Notes: generated by a model not told the origin, from the letters alone. A DNA stretch of 64,000 nucleotides from Chenopodium formosanum (GCA_024500155.1 CM044873.1:3601001-3665000); one strand, 5' to 3'. Shown: positions 38,912-50,552, counted from the first letter of the stretch. Translations and numbers: made by a program.

Positions 38912-39148
38912 TTAAGGGTTCGTTTGGCATCACTGTGGTTTTCTATTTTTTGGTTTTTTGTTTTTTAAAAGTATATTATATATGTCACATAATGAATCAA
39001 AAATTATTTAGACTTATTAAAATCATGATAATTTTGAAAACTGACAACAGAAAAGTGGAAACACCTTTTTCTTGTTTCCTATTTTTGGTTTTTAGTTTTC
39101 AAAAAAACAGGAAACTGAAAACAAAAAATGATGTCAAACAAGCCTTAA
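38912..39148. mobile_element. Tourist/Harbinger-like MITE
   Basis: A 229-bp body (38916-39144) between TTAA copies at 38912-38915 and 39145-39148. The left end GGGTTCGTTTGGCATCA mirrors the right end, whose reverse complement is GGCTTGTTTGACATCA. The T-rich arms also pair (GGTTTTCTATTTTTTGG against AAAACAGGAAACTG). The GG(G/C)TTGTTTGG end and a TTA/TAA-type duplication suggest the PIF/Harbinger group. No coding capacity. Confidence 0.7.
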
Positions 39149-39193
39149 ACTTTTTTTTTTTTTTTTTTTTGTAAGATGATACAATTAAACTTT
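39145..39193. repeat. Possible poly(T) insertion with short direct flanks
   Basis: A run of about 20 T plus GTAAGATGATACAA is flanked by TTAAACTTT on both sides (39145 and 39185). It could be another micro retro-insertion in reverse orientation, but the overlap with the MITE flank makes the duplication ambiguous. Confidence 0.35.
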
Positions 39194-39234
39194 ACACATA
39201 TGCTAATACACTCTCGTTTAACCTTAAACATATA

Positions 39235-39524
39235 CTCTATTTGTCCCGAATTACTTGCAACGTTTTGATCTTTTGTACTATTCACACATCTCACTTTGAC
39301 GTCTTTTTAAGCTATTATATGAAAGTTGATACAACCATGTAAGATATTGTTGGGGATTTTTTTTTTTTTTTTTTGAGCAATTGTTGGGGCTAATTTAATG
39401 TATAGTTTCTTAAAATAAACTTTTTATAACTTGTATATATATAATTAAAGATATCGACGATCAAACACGTGCATCAGCAAATGTGTCCAATTAAAACGTT
39501 GTAAGTAATGTGGGACAAAGGGAG
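39235..39524. mobile_element. Stowaway-like MITE, first of a pair
   Basis: A 290-bp element with TA on both sides. The left end CTCTATTTGTCCCGAATTAC pairs with the reverse complement of the right end, CTCCCTTTGTCCCACATTAC, and pairing continues into CAACGTTTT. This is the CTCCCTCYGT type of Tc1/mariner-derived Stowaway MITE. A small poly(T) insertion sits inside it. Confidence 0.8.
39346..39389. mobile_element. Tiny poly(A) retro-insertion (minus) inside a Stowaway MITE, 10-bp duplication
   Basis: ATTGTTGGGG is found at 39346-39355 and again at 39380-39389. The 24-bp insert is A, eighteen T, then GAGCA; on the minus strand it reads TGCTC followed by poly(A). The LINE at 38101-38435 ends GTGCTCGCC plus poly(A), so this may be an extremely short copy from a related element. 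Confidence 0.6.
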
Positions 39525-39570
39525 TATAAAGTTTAGATTAATTATAAAAAATAAAAAAAATAAATAAATA

Positions 39571-39883
39571 CTCCCTCTGTTTTTAAATACTTGCTCTACT
39601 TTCTATTTCCGCCCGTTTTTAAATATTTGCTTTATTTTCTTATTTGAAAAGCTTTTATAATATTTAATTAATTTATCTCACCTAGTGGACCCAAAATAGA
39701 TAATTTTTTTTATTAATTTGTATATTCTCATGCCTCCAATTCTCTTTATTACCCTTGCATTGCTTTATACAATTTTTTATTTTTCCACCCACATCATTAC
39801 CTCCATATTTTATTACCTTTCTTCGATTTCTCTTAAAACTCCGCACACGGAAAAATGGAGCAAATATTTAAAAATGAAGGGAG
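39571..39883. mobile_element. Stowaway-like MITE, second of a pair
   Basis: A 313-bp element flanked by TA. The left end CTCCCTCTGTTTTTAAATAC matches the reverse complement of the right end, CTCCCTTCATTTTTAAATAT, and both continue TTGCTC. It lies 46 bp from the preceding MITE. An open frame through it (39718-40020) has no protein meaning. Confidence 0.85.
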
Positions 39884-40522
39884 TAATAAAGAAAATTGAA
39901 CTATATATCTGTTATGTACTCGTAATTTACTTATTTTTTTTAATTGAATATGGAGGGGTGATTTTATTGAATAATTATAGCCATTCGGCAATTACAATCA
40001 TCCCTTACGACGAGATCTAAATTCTCAATACAAGAATTTAACACCCATAAACTAATTGCATCGCTTCTGAACTGTTCCTGGATAAATTTAGATGTCTCTG
40101 CATCGTTGTTGATGGAGCTCCATTGATGTATAGTCACAAAAGTGATAAAACTTGATTGGCCATCAAGATATGCAAATTTGCAAGACGAATCTACTAAATC
40201 TGCACCCCTATACCAATAGACACGCAATTCCACAAATTTGCAAAACGAATCTTCCAAATTTGTATCCCTACACACACTAAAAACAAATAAACAAACAATA
40301 TTAAACCCTACATGGAGGGACTGACTATGATCACCATACTGATGGTGATCTTTATTGGCTAAAAACATTAAATTAAAGAAGAATTTGGGCTTACCATCGA
40401 TTTTTAAAATCGATGGCAGCCCCTAATTTTTAATATGGTTGCTAGGTTTGAAGAGATAGAACAGAGAGAATTTAGGGTTTATTTACGTAGTTTATTTATT
40501 TTTTCTTAAGGAATGGTAAATT

Positions 40523-40578
40523 GCAATATCCGTATCAGTAAAAAAAAAAAAAAAAAAAGAAAAAGAAAAGCAATATCC
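40523..40578. mobile_element. Tiny poly(A) retro-insertion with 9-bp duplication
   Basis: GCAATATCC occurs at 40523-40531 and 40570-40578. The 38-bp insert starts GTATCAGT and continues as an A-rich tail with occasional G. It lies in the region upstream of ACINUS. Confidence 0.5.
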
Positions 40579-41112
40579 ATAAACCAAGGGAAAAAAAAAA
40601 AGAAAAAAACGAATTATAAAATTCCGTAATATTCGCAAAAATCTGAAAACCCTATTTTGCCTATCCTTTGCCCCTTTCCCCATTTCTGATTTATTTTCCA
40701 ACACAAGTAAAGACCAAATAGAGTGTGAAATTCACGGTCACGATCTCTCGGATCTTGATAGCCTTCACACCACCCTCCTCTTTTCTCCCATTTCCATTTA
40801 CTTTCTCTCTCTACAATCTCTCTCCTCTCTTCACCATTTCTCTCTCCGCCGCCGTCGTCGTTTATCTCCGACCGAACAACAACCGCCGTCACCGTCGCCG
40901 CCGCATCGGTGCTCTTCCTATACCCATCTTTTCTCTGGTACGTTTTTCCAATTCTCCATTCCTTTAGATTCTTTTCTTTTCCTCTTAATACTTCTATTTC
41001 ATTTTTTTTTTTATTTTTCCAGAAAACCTAAATTTTCGTATTTCATTTCCTTACATTTTTGTTATGAATTGGTTCACTAAAACCCAAATTCCGTCAATTG
41101 ATTATGAATTTT

Positions 41113-41148
<36 letters not shown>

Positions 41149-41486
41149 GTATTTAATTTTCGGGAAGGAATCGCATTTTGCTCTCCGTTATCTAATTTTG
41201 ATTGAATGAAAATAAATTGTGCTGGAATTTTGATTTGTTATACAGACGATTTTTTTGGGTTTTGATTTAGGGTTTTAATGTCGGTTAATTGTTATTTGGT
41301 TTCGAGTTTGTGGAATTAGGGTTTTGCATGTGGGAACTTGTCACTGGTAATATTGTTTTGTACTGATTATTTTTTGATCTTGTTAGGGGTAGTTAATATT
41401 GTGGATAAGTTATTGGTTTTGTTTTTCATCAGTGTTTTCTTGCTGTTGTTCTGAAAGATAGTCTATCTTTAAAGGTAGGCTTGAAG
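40579..41486 (+). promoter_or_regulatory. ACINUS promoter, 5' leader and leader intron
   Basis: CT-rich sequence at 40770-40850 is typical of a plant 5' leader. A donor CTCTG/GTACG at 40937 and an acceptor (AAAG or GTAG, 41474-41478) just before the ATG define a leader intron of about 540 bp. A run of about 29 T lies in the intron near 41118-41146. The transcription start itself could not be fixed. Confidence 0.55.
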
Positions 41487-44400
41487 ATGAAGGCTTCGTC
41501 GGGGTTCCCGGTTTTGGATAACCGACCGATTGATCAATGGAAAGTTACGGAATTGAAGGAGGAACTCAAGAGGCGAAAGCTGACCACCAGGGGTTTGAAG
41601 GAAGAGCTAGTGAGAAGGTTGGATGAATCTCTGCGTAATGAAATGGAAGCTGAGAAACAAGAGGCTGACAATGGTGTTCAAGATATACAGCCTAATTACA
41701 TACCTCAAGTCGCCGTAACTGAACAAACTGGTAGTGGAATTGGTGGATTAGGATTAGGCATTCCTGTAAATGCTGAGGTTAATGTGGGTGTTGCTGATGT
41801 TGGAATCACAAAGTTTGATAATGTGTCACTTCAGGGTAATAGCCAGGTTAGTATTGAACAACCAGTTGAGGGCCAGGTTAGTATTGAACAACCAGTTGAG
41901 GGCAAGGTTAGTATCAAAGAGCAGGAATCTGTGGTAGTTCTAGGGAATGATCAACCTTCAGAGGTGGGTGCATTAGCTGCAAATGATGTACCTTCTGTTG
42001 TTTTAGGCAATGAGATTAGTGAGAGTTTGTCGTCTGATATAGCAGTGGACGGGAAGGATTCACAAGATGGTAATATCGAGAGGGTTGATGAGGGTTCAAG
42101 AGCGCAGGAGCATACGGAGGATATAAAGCCACTACATCATGATGAGAAGCTGCACTCTTCTGATGCAAACAACCAGGTATCTGAGGTCAGCTCTAGTTTA
42201 GGGTTTCCCGTAAAATCTTATTCTATTTCTACTGATTCTGTGTCTTTTAATGAAAAGAATGACCTAAAGGATAACATAATTGCTGATAATGTTAAATTAG
42301 AATCTGATGTTAAGCCTGAGATGGTGCAACCATCATCAAGCGATTTATTCCCCGACGGTGGCAATTCACATCCAAGTGATGTTGAGGAGCCACACGAAAA
42401 CAAGGTTTCTGTTCAAGAGACAGATAACAGTGTAACAAATGCGGATGTGAGCCAGAAAAATTATAGTGCAGATTTGGGTTCTTCTGAAAAGTTAAACTTA
42501 GATCGAAGTTCAGGTGATGATTCCATGGAAGAAGATGCCTTGGAAAGTAAGCATATTGAATCAAATTATAAATTTGAAGAAGTTGTAGAAAAGAATGAGA
42601 AAAGTGAGGTCACTACTATTGAGGAAGAAAGGCCTATTGCAACCATGGATATTGATGTGCCTATTATAGAAAAAGGTAGTGATCATGAAAATAATGTTGT
42701 TGCTGCTGCTTCAACTGACAAGAGAAAGCTTGCAGGTGAGAATTTGGTCATGGTATCCTTTGTTTTTTATCAACCATGCTCTCATTTCTCTTGCTTTATT
42801 TAAAATTTGATTTCAATTGTTCACTATGAACAAGATATATTGCTGCCTTTGATCTGTATTCTCTTTACCATCCATAAAGTATTGCTACAATGGTCATTAC
42901 TGCATTCAAATTCAGATTTGTTTATTTTCAAAATATCTCAAGATTTTCATTTATTCAACCGTCATCAATCTTTAATTTTTTATAGTTTAGTTTTTTCCAA
43001 TGGTTGGAGCTATGATAGGAACTGAGTTTCCTGTATTTGTACTTTTGGGTGCTGGCATTAAGTTGGGTGGATTAAGCTATAATAGTGAGGAGAGATGGAG
43101 GTCTGTATTTCTGTAATACTATGCAGCTGCTTTTGTTATTCAGAAAATTGAATTGCGTAGCAACAAGTGGTGCAGATATCTTTTTAGGATGTGTGAATTA
43201 ACAGGAGCAAGAATCGTTCAGGTCCCTCTGCATCACCTCCCCTGGTGCTCTTATAGATAATACTGAACCCATTGGCTGATCACAGTGATCAGCATTATAT
43301 AGATAACAAATTGTTATGCCTTTTGTTCTCAGTTCTTTTTTAGTTGACTTGTTTGGTTTTGGCACACAAAATAAGGGGAAGTGAGGTGAGAGAAAAAGAG
43401 ATTACAAAAATCCCCCTTCTATTTTGCCCACCCCACACTAACCTATCAAATCACACTAACCTTCACCTGCCTACCCTTTTCAACTACCCTTCCCCACGAT
43501 TGAAGAATCAGCCCCCCCCCCCCCCCCCCCTACTCCCTTCAATTAGCAACCACTAGACCCCACCTTCTTCGGCCCTTTTCCCATCAACAACCTTCTGCAA
43601 AGAAGTGAACCAAACCACATCAAAACCCAATTATAGATTAAACCCTAGATTAATCTCTCTTTTTGACACCAACATATTACAATATCTAGATCTCTTTATC
43701 GAGATGCGGCATTAACATTTGCTTCGCTCGGCCAATGGAAGAGGAATACAGTGATTAGGTTATGAGAGGAGAGGGAGGAGAGAAGAAAGGTGGCGATAGA
43801 GGGGAGACAAGTTGGCGGCGGGAATGAGAGGAGAGAACATTGATGGCAAAGGATGTGTGAGGAAATGGAATGGTGGTGGTTGTGAGGGAGGAGAGATAAA
43901 CTAAGGTGTTGTGTTACTTGTGTATGGTGATGACTGTGAGAGGAGAGAGGCTTGGGTCTGTTGTGGGGAGGAGAGAAAAAAGAGAAGTAAGGGCACATTT
44001 GACATTTAAAATTACAAAGCTTACCTAAAATAGAACGTGTCAACTAAAAAGGAATCCCCAAAATAGCATACGTGTTAATTAAAAACGAACGGAGGAAGTA
44101 TATTAACTGGGGGCTACTTTTTTTTTTTTTTTTTTTTTTCCTTTTTTATCGGATAGAGGTAAGTCAGATAGATCCCACATTCCCACCCCAGTGTTGGGAG
44201 ACCACAGGTAGGAGCTCCTTCAATATCTAAAGATTGAATGTAGCTTCTTTAGTGTTAAATCGTCTGTATTTTAAATTGAAAGTATTTTCTTGAAGTTTGG
44301 AACAGCTTGAAGAGGTGAAGTAGGTCGTCATCTTTGAAATCAAGAACATGTTTTGTGAGTTGTGATAATTGATTAGGGATTCACTTGTATTGCTCTGTTA

Positions 44401-45462
44401 CACCCGTCTTTATATTTGTGTGGTGCCTCAACGTGGTTCTCTGTTATACAGATCAAGAAGCAGTTTTGAATAATGAGCCCACAAAGAGGCAGCGTAGATG
44501 GAAAACTGAAAGCAATGAGGTTAAGGAGCCTCAAATCTCAAACATTTCACCCCGAGCTGCAGTTAAGGATGTGGCTCAACCTGCTGTTTTGAAACGTAAT
44601 CTCTCTGGATCTAAATCAGTTAGTGGTGCTGAAGAGCCCCCTAAAGAGCGTGAAGGTTGGTCAAATATGTTTTTGTTGTAAATAGTTCTGTCATCATTCA
44701 CCCGCACACCCTGATATTTGTTTTCTAACATAATGGTTTAATTATTTACAGTTCCACCCTCGTCAAAACCTGCTACTAATTCTCTCAGGATTGATCGTTT
44801 TCTGCGTCCTTTTACCCTGAAAGCTGTCCAAGAACTTTTGGCCAAAACAGGGACTGTCACTAGTTTCTGGATGGACCACATTAAAACACATTGCTATGTC
44901 ACAGTAAGTTCTTATCCTGTGTGCTGTACTTGGACGTACCTTGGTGCAGTTGACTGTTATCAGTGATATAATTGTTGCTCTTGTTGTTCATTTTTTGCAG
45001 TATTCATCAGTTGAAGAGGCAATTGAAACAAGGAACGCTGTGTACAACTTACAGTGGCCTCCAAATGGTGGACGCCAACTCTTGGCTGAGTTTGTCGATC
45101 CGGAGGAGGTTAAAGCTCGTTCAGAGAAGCCAGCTCCAGCAGCTCCTGTGAGTTCTGGCCCAGCCGTTACTGAAGTATCTCCAACAGTGACTCAGCCTTC
45201 ACCCCGCCAACAAAGCCTTAGACAGCAGATGGCACAACAACCTACTCTACCACCGCCACCTCCTTTAACAAACCCGCCTCAGGCTAGGGAATGGGCTGTT
45301 CCACCTCCACCCCCACCAATGGAAAAAGTAGAGGCTCCTATAGTGACCTTGGATGATTTATTTAGGAAAACAAAGGCAACACCTCGGATCTACTACTTGC
45401 CTTTGTCTGATGAGCAAGTGGCTGCTGTACTTGAAGCTCGGAGTAGAAACTCTAAGCAGTAG
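41487..45462 (+). CDS. ACINUS-like SAP-domain, RNA-binding splicing protein
   Basis: Four exons (41487-42735, 44452-44655, 44752-44903, 45001-45462) give 688 residues. The ATG at 41487 opens MKASSGFPVLDNRPIDQWKV. A SAP DNA/RNA-binding motif covers about 10-50 (LKEELKRRKLTTRGLKEELV). A long acidic, serine-rich middle includes a 10-residue tandem repeat. From about 498 comes a divergent RRM (RIDRFLRPFTLKAVQELLA, then FWMDHIKTHCYVTYSSVEEA). A proline-rich stretch precedes the RNPS1/SAP18-binding motif near the end (LDDLFRKTKATPRIYYLPL). ACINUS joins RNPS1 and SAP18 in the ASAP complex, which associates with the exon junction complex and shapes splicing. Arabidopsis At4g39680 is the likely orthologue. 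All splice phases agree. Confidence 0.92.
41843..41902 (+). repeat. 30-bp in-frame tandem duplication in ACINUS exon 1
   Basis: Two adjacent copies encode QVSIEQPVEG twice, followed by a partial third unit KVSIKEQ. The nucleotide copies are identical, so the duplication looks recent. It lies in the disordered acidic region. Confidence 0.9.
43333..44100. mobile_element. Probable degenerate MITE in ACINUS intron 1, with C homopolymer
   Basis: TTTTTAGTTGAC at about 43336 is inverted as GTCAACTAAAAA near 44040. The right side ends ACGAACGGAGGAAGTATATT, like a Stowaway terminus. The other end is not clear. Inside lies a run of about 19 C (43512-43530), a strong slippage site, and a T run sits just outside at about 44118-44139. 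The boundaries are approximate. Confidence 0.4.
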
Positions 45463-46639
45463 GACCCAGGTTGGTAACTGGTTGCTCGTGTTAGGATGTA
45501 AATGTTGAGGAAGAAATGATGTATTTGCAGCTTTCTTGGTCAACACAATAGTTAGTATTAGGATGAAACTTGTCCAGTTGAGGAGATCCTGATGGATGTT
45601 TGCTTATTATCTGGGGTCTCCCTTAAGTTTTTTTGTTCGAGTTGAGAAATTTGTCTGAGCGAACCCCATATGAATGAACCTTCATCCTTTGGGCTGGATT
45701 GTGGCTTTGGCCTGTCTCCCTTTTTTTTTCTTTTATTGAACAGATTACTCTGTTTTTCTTGAAACCTTCTGTAGGACATAATTTGATTTTACTTGTGTTA
45801 AGATGTTTAAGAATTTGAGTTTTTTATATACAGTAACATGTTCATACTCAAGTAGTATGTCAGAATCTATCTGTCCAACATGTATTTCCTGTTTGATGCT
45901 ACAGTCAGATCAACTTGGGAAGTTTAATTACTGTTACAAAGTTTACGACAAGGCTGAACTGTTTGTTTGCTGGTTGATGTGGTCTTTTGCGGGAGTGATA
46001 AACTTGTAATCCCAAACATGATAGTAATCAAACATAATCCCCGTATCCGTTTGGATGTCATCCTTTCCCGCTGTTGTTGAGTTCGATGTACATATGGCAC
46101 TATGGGTGGTAGATCGGAGCCTTTGAACCTCCCTAACCAGTTAATTCTCTTATAAGAGCTCTGAAAATCAAATGTAAAGTAGATTCATCTAACATATAGT
46201 TAATCAAATTTATGATTTCATCGGGAGTTCCTCGTGGCTCGTAAATCGTAATCATAACATTTTGCATCTGTACTGAAGTTAGATCTATGGTACTTGTAAA
46301 CACAATCTAGTCATAGCATCAAGATATCTATATTCTAGGCAAGGAACTAAAAGGAGTTTGATAAGCTAAACCCGTACAAGTAGGAGAGCTAGCGATGAGC
46401 CCATACGAGTACTAGAGTAATTTTTTTGGCACATTTTCGTTAAAATCACCAATTAATCTTTTGTATGGGACTAATAATTTGACCAAAGATTCAAATTAAA
46501 ATTAGTGATCCCAATACAAAATTGGATATTAGAAGTCATTAATGCAATATACTACATACATACAATATAACACAAAAATAAAAGAAAGAATTTAATTAAT
46601 GAGAATTATTGAATACTGATATTGAATACTAATATAGTA
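45463..46639. other. ACINUS 3' flank, intergenic
   Basis: Holds the ACINUS 3' UTR. No gene was recognised; the open frame at 45803-46009 has no known domain. Confidence 0.5.
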
Positions 46640-46883
46640 CTCCCTCCGTCCCAAAAAGAACGACCCATTTGGGTTGATTACGCGAGTATTAAGGAAGTTA
46701 AGTAAAAAGAAGTAAAAGTATATTGGAAAGATAAATTTACATGGGGTTTGTAAAAAAATAGAGAGATAAAGTAATAAAATAACATGGAAAATCAAATTTT
46801 TATATGGAGAAGCTAATTTTGCACAAATATTGTAGCAAATTAGTGGGTGTTTTAATGCAAATGGGTCATTCTTTTTGGGACAA
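46640..46883. mobile_element. Stowaway-like MITE, right end degenerate
   Basis: It starts after TA with CTCCCTCCGTCCCAAAAAGA. The reverse complement of CAAATGGGTCATTCTTTTTG plus GGAC near 46858-46882 matches this end. The outermost bases on the right (GGGACAAAG) have drifted from the expected GGGACGGAG. Confidence 0.65.
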
Positions 46884-47396
46884 AGTTTTGGCCAAATGGG
46901 TCATTCTAATATAAAATATATTTTATTCCAATAAAAGGGTGTGTCTAGTGCTATGCATATACGAGTACTAGTATAATGTGTGACTATTGATTTATGTATT
47001 TATTTCATATTATTTATCTAAGCGATTAGTTTTTTTAATTTTTGTGGACTAATGAAATCGACAAAGTTTCGTTTGAGGTAGATCTACTATTTATATTGTC
47101 AAAATCGTGTAACTTGATTGTAACCCTATTATTGTTTGGTGATGATATAAAATGCTAATATCACAAATTTGTTTGATTAATAAAATGTTCCAAACAGTCA
47201 TAACTTAAAAAGTTCACCACAACAAACGCTCTTAAAATATTCATTTTTACATGATTCACACGATGAATCAAACTGCATTAGTTAAAAGTTAGCAAGATGC
47301 ATTTGTTTGAAACGAAAGTCAACTAAAATACTTGTTTCGTTTTCTATAAGATCAAAAACTCACTCGTGTAAACCGTAATATTACACTTTTGTACAA
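46884..47396. other. Spacer before the Helitron
   Basis: AT-rich sequence with no recognisable gene. It should be host DNA if the Helitron end at 47397 is right. Confidence 0.4.
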
Positions 47397-47440
47397 CTAG
47401 TTGTGGCAAGCGCGCGGTCCCCCAATGGCGGTGATTATTA
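47397..47440 (-). other. Candidate Helitron 3' terminus
   Basis: On the minus strand the sequence is GC-rich (ATTGGGGGACCGCGCGC), then TTGCCACAA and CTAG, followed by T. The CTRR end and a GC-rich, partly self-complementary block 8-12 bases inside it fit the Helitron 3' hairpin. The stem is imperfect, so this is a candidate and needs a second copy to confirm. Confidence 0.45.
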
Positions 47441-48433
47441 TTGTTAAGTAATTATCCGGTGGTTTTGTTACACGTAGTTATGTTTGTGTAGTGTTTAAAT
47501 GTCGTAAGTATCCGAAATATAAGAGGCAATTTAAAAGAAAGTTATTGCATTTTAGGTTAGTATATGAGAAAGTTGTAAGTTAAATTATATCATTAGATAA
47601 ATGTAATTTAAACTAATATGATTATGTCAAATATAAACCGAAGTTTTGAGCTTCATTGCAATTGCATAATTATACTTAGATGTTTGTAGGATTTAGGATC
47701 TCTTGTGCTGCAAAAATTTGTTTTTCACAACTCATGGGCTGCAATTTTGAAGGTGGTCTGATGGTTGTAATGAGAAGCTTTTTTTTGTATTGCTGAAAAT
47801 GGATGATAAACAGGGTTTGTATTTTGTAAGATATTACATTAACATTAACAGAAGTTGTAACTAATTTTTTTTTTGATAAGGAATTAGCAAAGTAGTTTGA
47901 ATAATATAGAATACTAACATTTGATTTACCATAGAATATATACAATAAAGCAACTTTGACTTACCATAATTTATAGATCTTATATATATCATGATTTATA
48001 AATAAATATTACATCAGTGCAAGGTTTTTTTGAATAACATAGAATACTAACCTTCATAGTGTTTTCCAGGAACATGAACTATCATTGTTCATGTTCCTAA
48101 AAAACTCTTCAAAAGATTTAACTCAACAGCATTGCAACCCTATTTACATTAGATTTCCTACCTTCATCTAAACTTACTTAACGCAATACTGGAGCAGTAC
48201 TAAAGAAACAAAGGGGCTTTGAACGAAATGCGTAGTCTGACCACGCTCGTTCAATATATACATCAAAATATTATGTTTTGTGATTATTCCCATGCTTAGT
48301 AGATGTCACTGATGTAATTAGCATGCAAGCAAAAGATTTTTAAATAGAAGAGGTGACTATAGCACACCTTATAAGTGATTTATAGTAATTGGTTCACTTA
48401 GCTATATTATGTGCATTGTTGAAAGACATACTG
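47441..48433. other. Helitron interior, 3' of the RPA-like gene
   Basis: AT-rich sequence between the proposed Helitron end and the RPA stop. GTTTTCCAGGAACATGAACT and a nearby inverted AGTTC/GAACATG form a small local palindrome around 48062-48100. No coding sequence recognised. Confidence 0.4.
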
Positions 48434-50164
48434 CTAGTTTCCTTTGGCTAGAGAGTCAGTTGAGGCCTCTGTGACATGATCATCCATTTCTGGTGCATCT
48501 GTGTTTGCAGCATTGGTTGGTGTATCAGATTTCTCAATAGTGGATGTTGCTACAGTCGTTGGTTCTGTATTGGCGGAGTCATGATCTGCAATTTCATCAG
48601 AAGGTGATGTTGTGAAACGGAGCTTCTTTCGAGCAACAGTTTTTACACGAATCGAGTCAGTTCGCTTATCCTCTTTTTGTGCTGGAGTGTCTGGAGATTG
48701 TTTGTTTCCACTCATGCGTGTGCGACATAATTGGGCCCATTCATCAGGTGAAATCTTTTGAGATTTCACAGTAGCAGGTGTAGTAGCAGGTGTTTCAGCA
48801 TTCTGGGGTTTGACTATCAAGTTGTTGTCAGCTGCAGAACTGAAGTCTTTGGGAGCTGCATTTTTGGGTCTCTGAGTGAATTTTTCATGGCCTTCATCAG
48901 CTATAACAATTCCTGAAAATTGGCATATAGGTATATTAATGTTCACGAATACACTATTCATTATTTAGAAGGTTTATTTGTTATAAATATGCGCTAGAAT
49001 TCTTACCCTTCTGGGACAATGGGAATTTAAGGGTAGTTGTTTCAGAAAGTTTCTCTTTCCCTTTGTCTTTGGCTTTTGAATCAGGTGTACCTTCACCTGT
49101 AGCTGTAGCATCTTGATCCATACCAACTGAAGCACTTCCACGAGATTTGTTTGATGTATAATCCACATTCATATTTAAATCTGAGAATTCAATTTCATCG
49201 TCTCTTGCAACAGTTGACTTTGCTAGATCCTTTTTAGATGCGTCTTCAGCAGTCTCAATTGTTTTGAGCGACCATTCTAAAACACTGCTTGAACCTAGTG
49301 AATTAGATGGACCAAGTTTGAAAAAAGTGGTCTTCTTCCTAAGTCTTTCTTCAATTGCTTGGAAGGCAACCACATTGCCCTACACAATATATTTGTAATT
49401 AGCATATGTATTAATAGTTTTAATGGAAATAGAGCAATAACAAGGATATATATATATATTATTAACAATATTCATTATAAATACAATGTTTGCAATTTCT
49501 TTTAAGTTAAGTGTTTATTTAAAGAATTATTATGCAAAGGAGTCATACAAGATCTTTCATAGTTTTAATTTCAGCTGCGGTCTTGTCAAACAATTTCTCT
49601 GTGTCATTGTTGAATGATGTCAATGTTATTGAACCTGTCACATCAGCTGCCTCGAATTTAAAAGCAACCCTGTACAAAAAAAAGCGAAAAATATAATTAA
49701 CGGTAGGCTAATTGCATTTTTCACCTTATAGATTAATAAGTTAATCTTTTTGTAGATCAAATAAAAAGGTAAAATCATGGTGTGCAGCTAATTTATATCC
49801 CCATCTCTAATAATTATAATGAATAAAGTTAAACACAAATTACTGAGTAATAAGTTTCAGAGAAGCACAAGACATCTAAATTTGGAGTTTAGTACCTATC
49901 TGCCCAACAAAGGTGTGCAGCTGAAATAAAATCATGGTGCAAGGTTCGTTATTATTGTATGTTAATCACATAAACTGTTGAAGATAAATGTAGCTATAAG
50001 TCCCACTAAGTATAATATATATTTTTTTTAAGTTGGACAAATTGAGCAAGGCTGGCTCAGAGGATCTATTATCAACTACTGTATATATTATCATTTATTC
50101 ATGGAATATAAATTTGGGTTTTGAATCTTTTGATTCAAGGCATTATGTATTGAACCTTTTTACT

Positions 50165-50405
50165 TGCTATTGAAATGAAGGGTAGTTGTTGGGTATTCTC
50201 CACAATTGCTGCTGTGGAGGGAATTAACCAGATCGTTACTGAGGATCTGTTATTGTCTGAGCCGGAACTTGTACATTGTGATGCAATTTACAATTTTGGA
50301 TGTGATGGTGGACTTATGGGCTACACATTTGAATTCATCAATAACAATGGTGGCATTGATACTGATGAAAACTATTACTACAAAGGAACAAACAGCAAAG
50401 TATGA
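50165..50405 (+). pseudogene. Captured exon fragment of a papain-like (C1A) cysteine protease
   Basis: The plus strand encodes GSCWVFSTIAAVEGINQIVT, then ELVHCD and GCDGGLMGYTFEFINNNGGI. This is the catalytic-cysteine region of plant RD21-type proteases, with the CGSCWAF motif changed to KGSCWVF and SEQELVDCD changed to SEPELVHCD. Only about 80 residues are present: no signal peptide, propeptide, catalytic His or Asn. It lies within an intron of the Helitron RPA-like gene in the opposite direction, the usual sign of transposon gene capture. It cannot make an active protease. Confidence 0.8.
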
Positions 50406-50552
50406 TCAGATGCATAATAAAATAAGTTAAGTGATCAAAACTTATTTTTTTCAAATCACAACAACAGATTCAAGCATCCCAGGTTTGCTACTTGAGACCA
50501 TAAACAAAGTATGATCAGATGCATAATAAAATAAGTTAAGTGATCAAAACTT
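50396..50552. repeat. 48-bp direct repeat next to the captured protease fragment
   Basis: The stretch beginning CAAAGTATGATCAGATGCAT and ending AGTGATCAAAACTT occurs at 50396-50443 and again, identically, at 50505-50552. The period is 109 bp. The first copy overlaps the last codons of the protease fragment, so the repeat probably arose during or after capture. Confidence 0.85.

Noticed and set aside
39718..40020. 100-codon open frame through a Stowaway MITE
   Set aside because: Hydrophobic low-complexity translation created by MITE sequence; no homologue recognised.
50165..50405. Whether the protease is the OTU-type protease known from some animal Helitrons
   Set aside because: The motifs (GSCW, GCDGGLM) are papain C1A, not OTU, and only a fragment is present.
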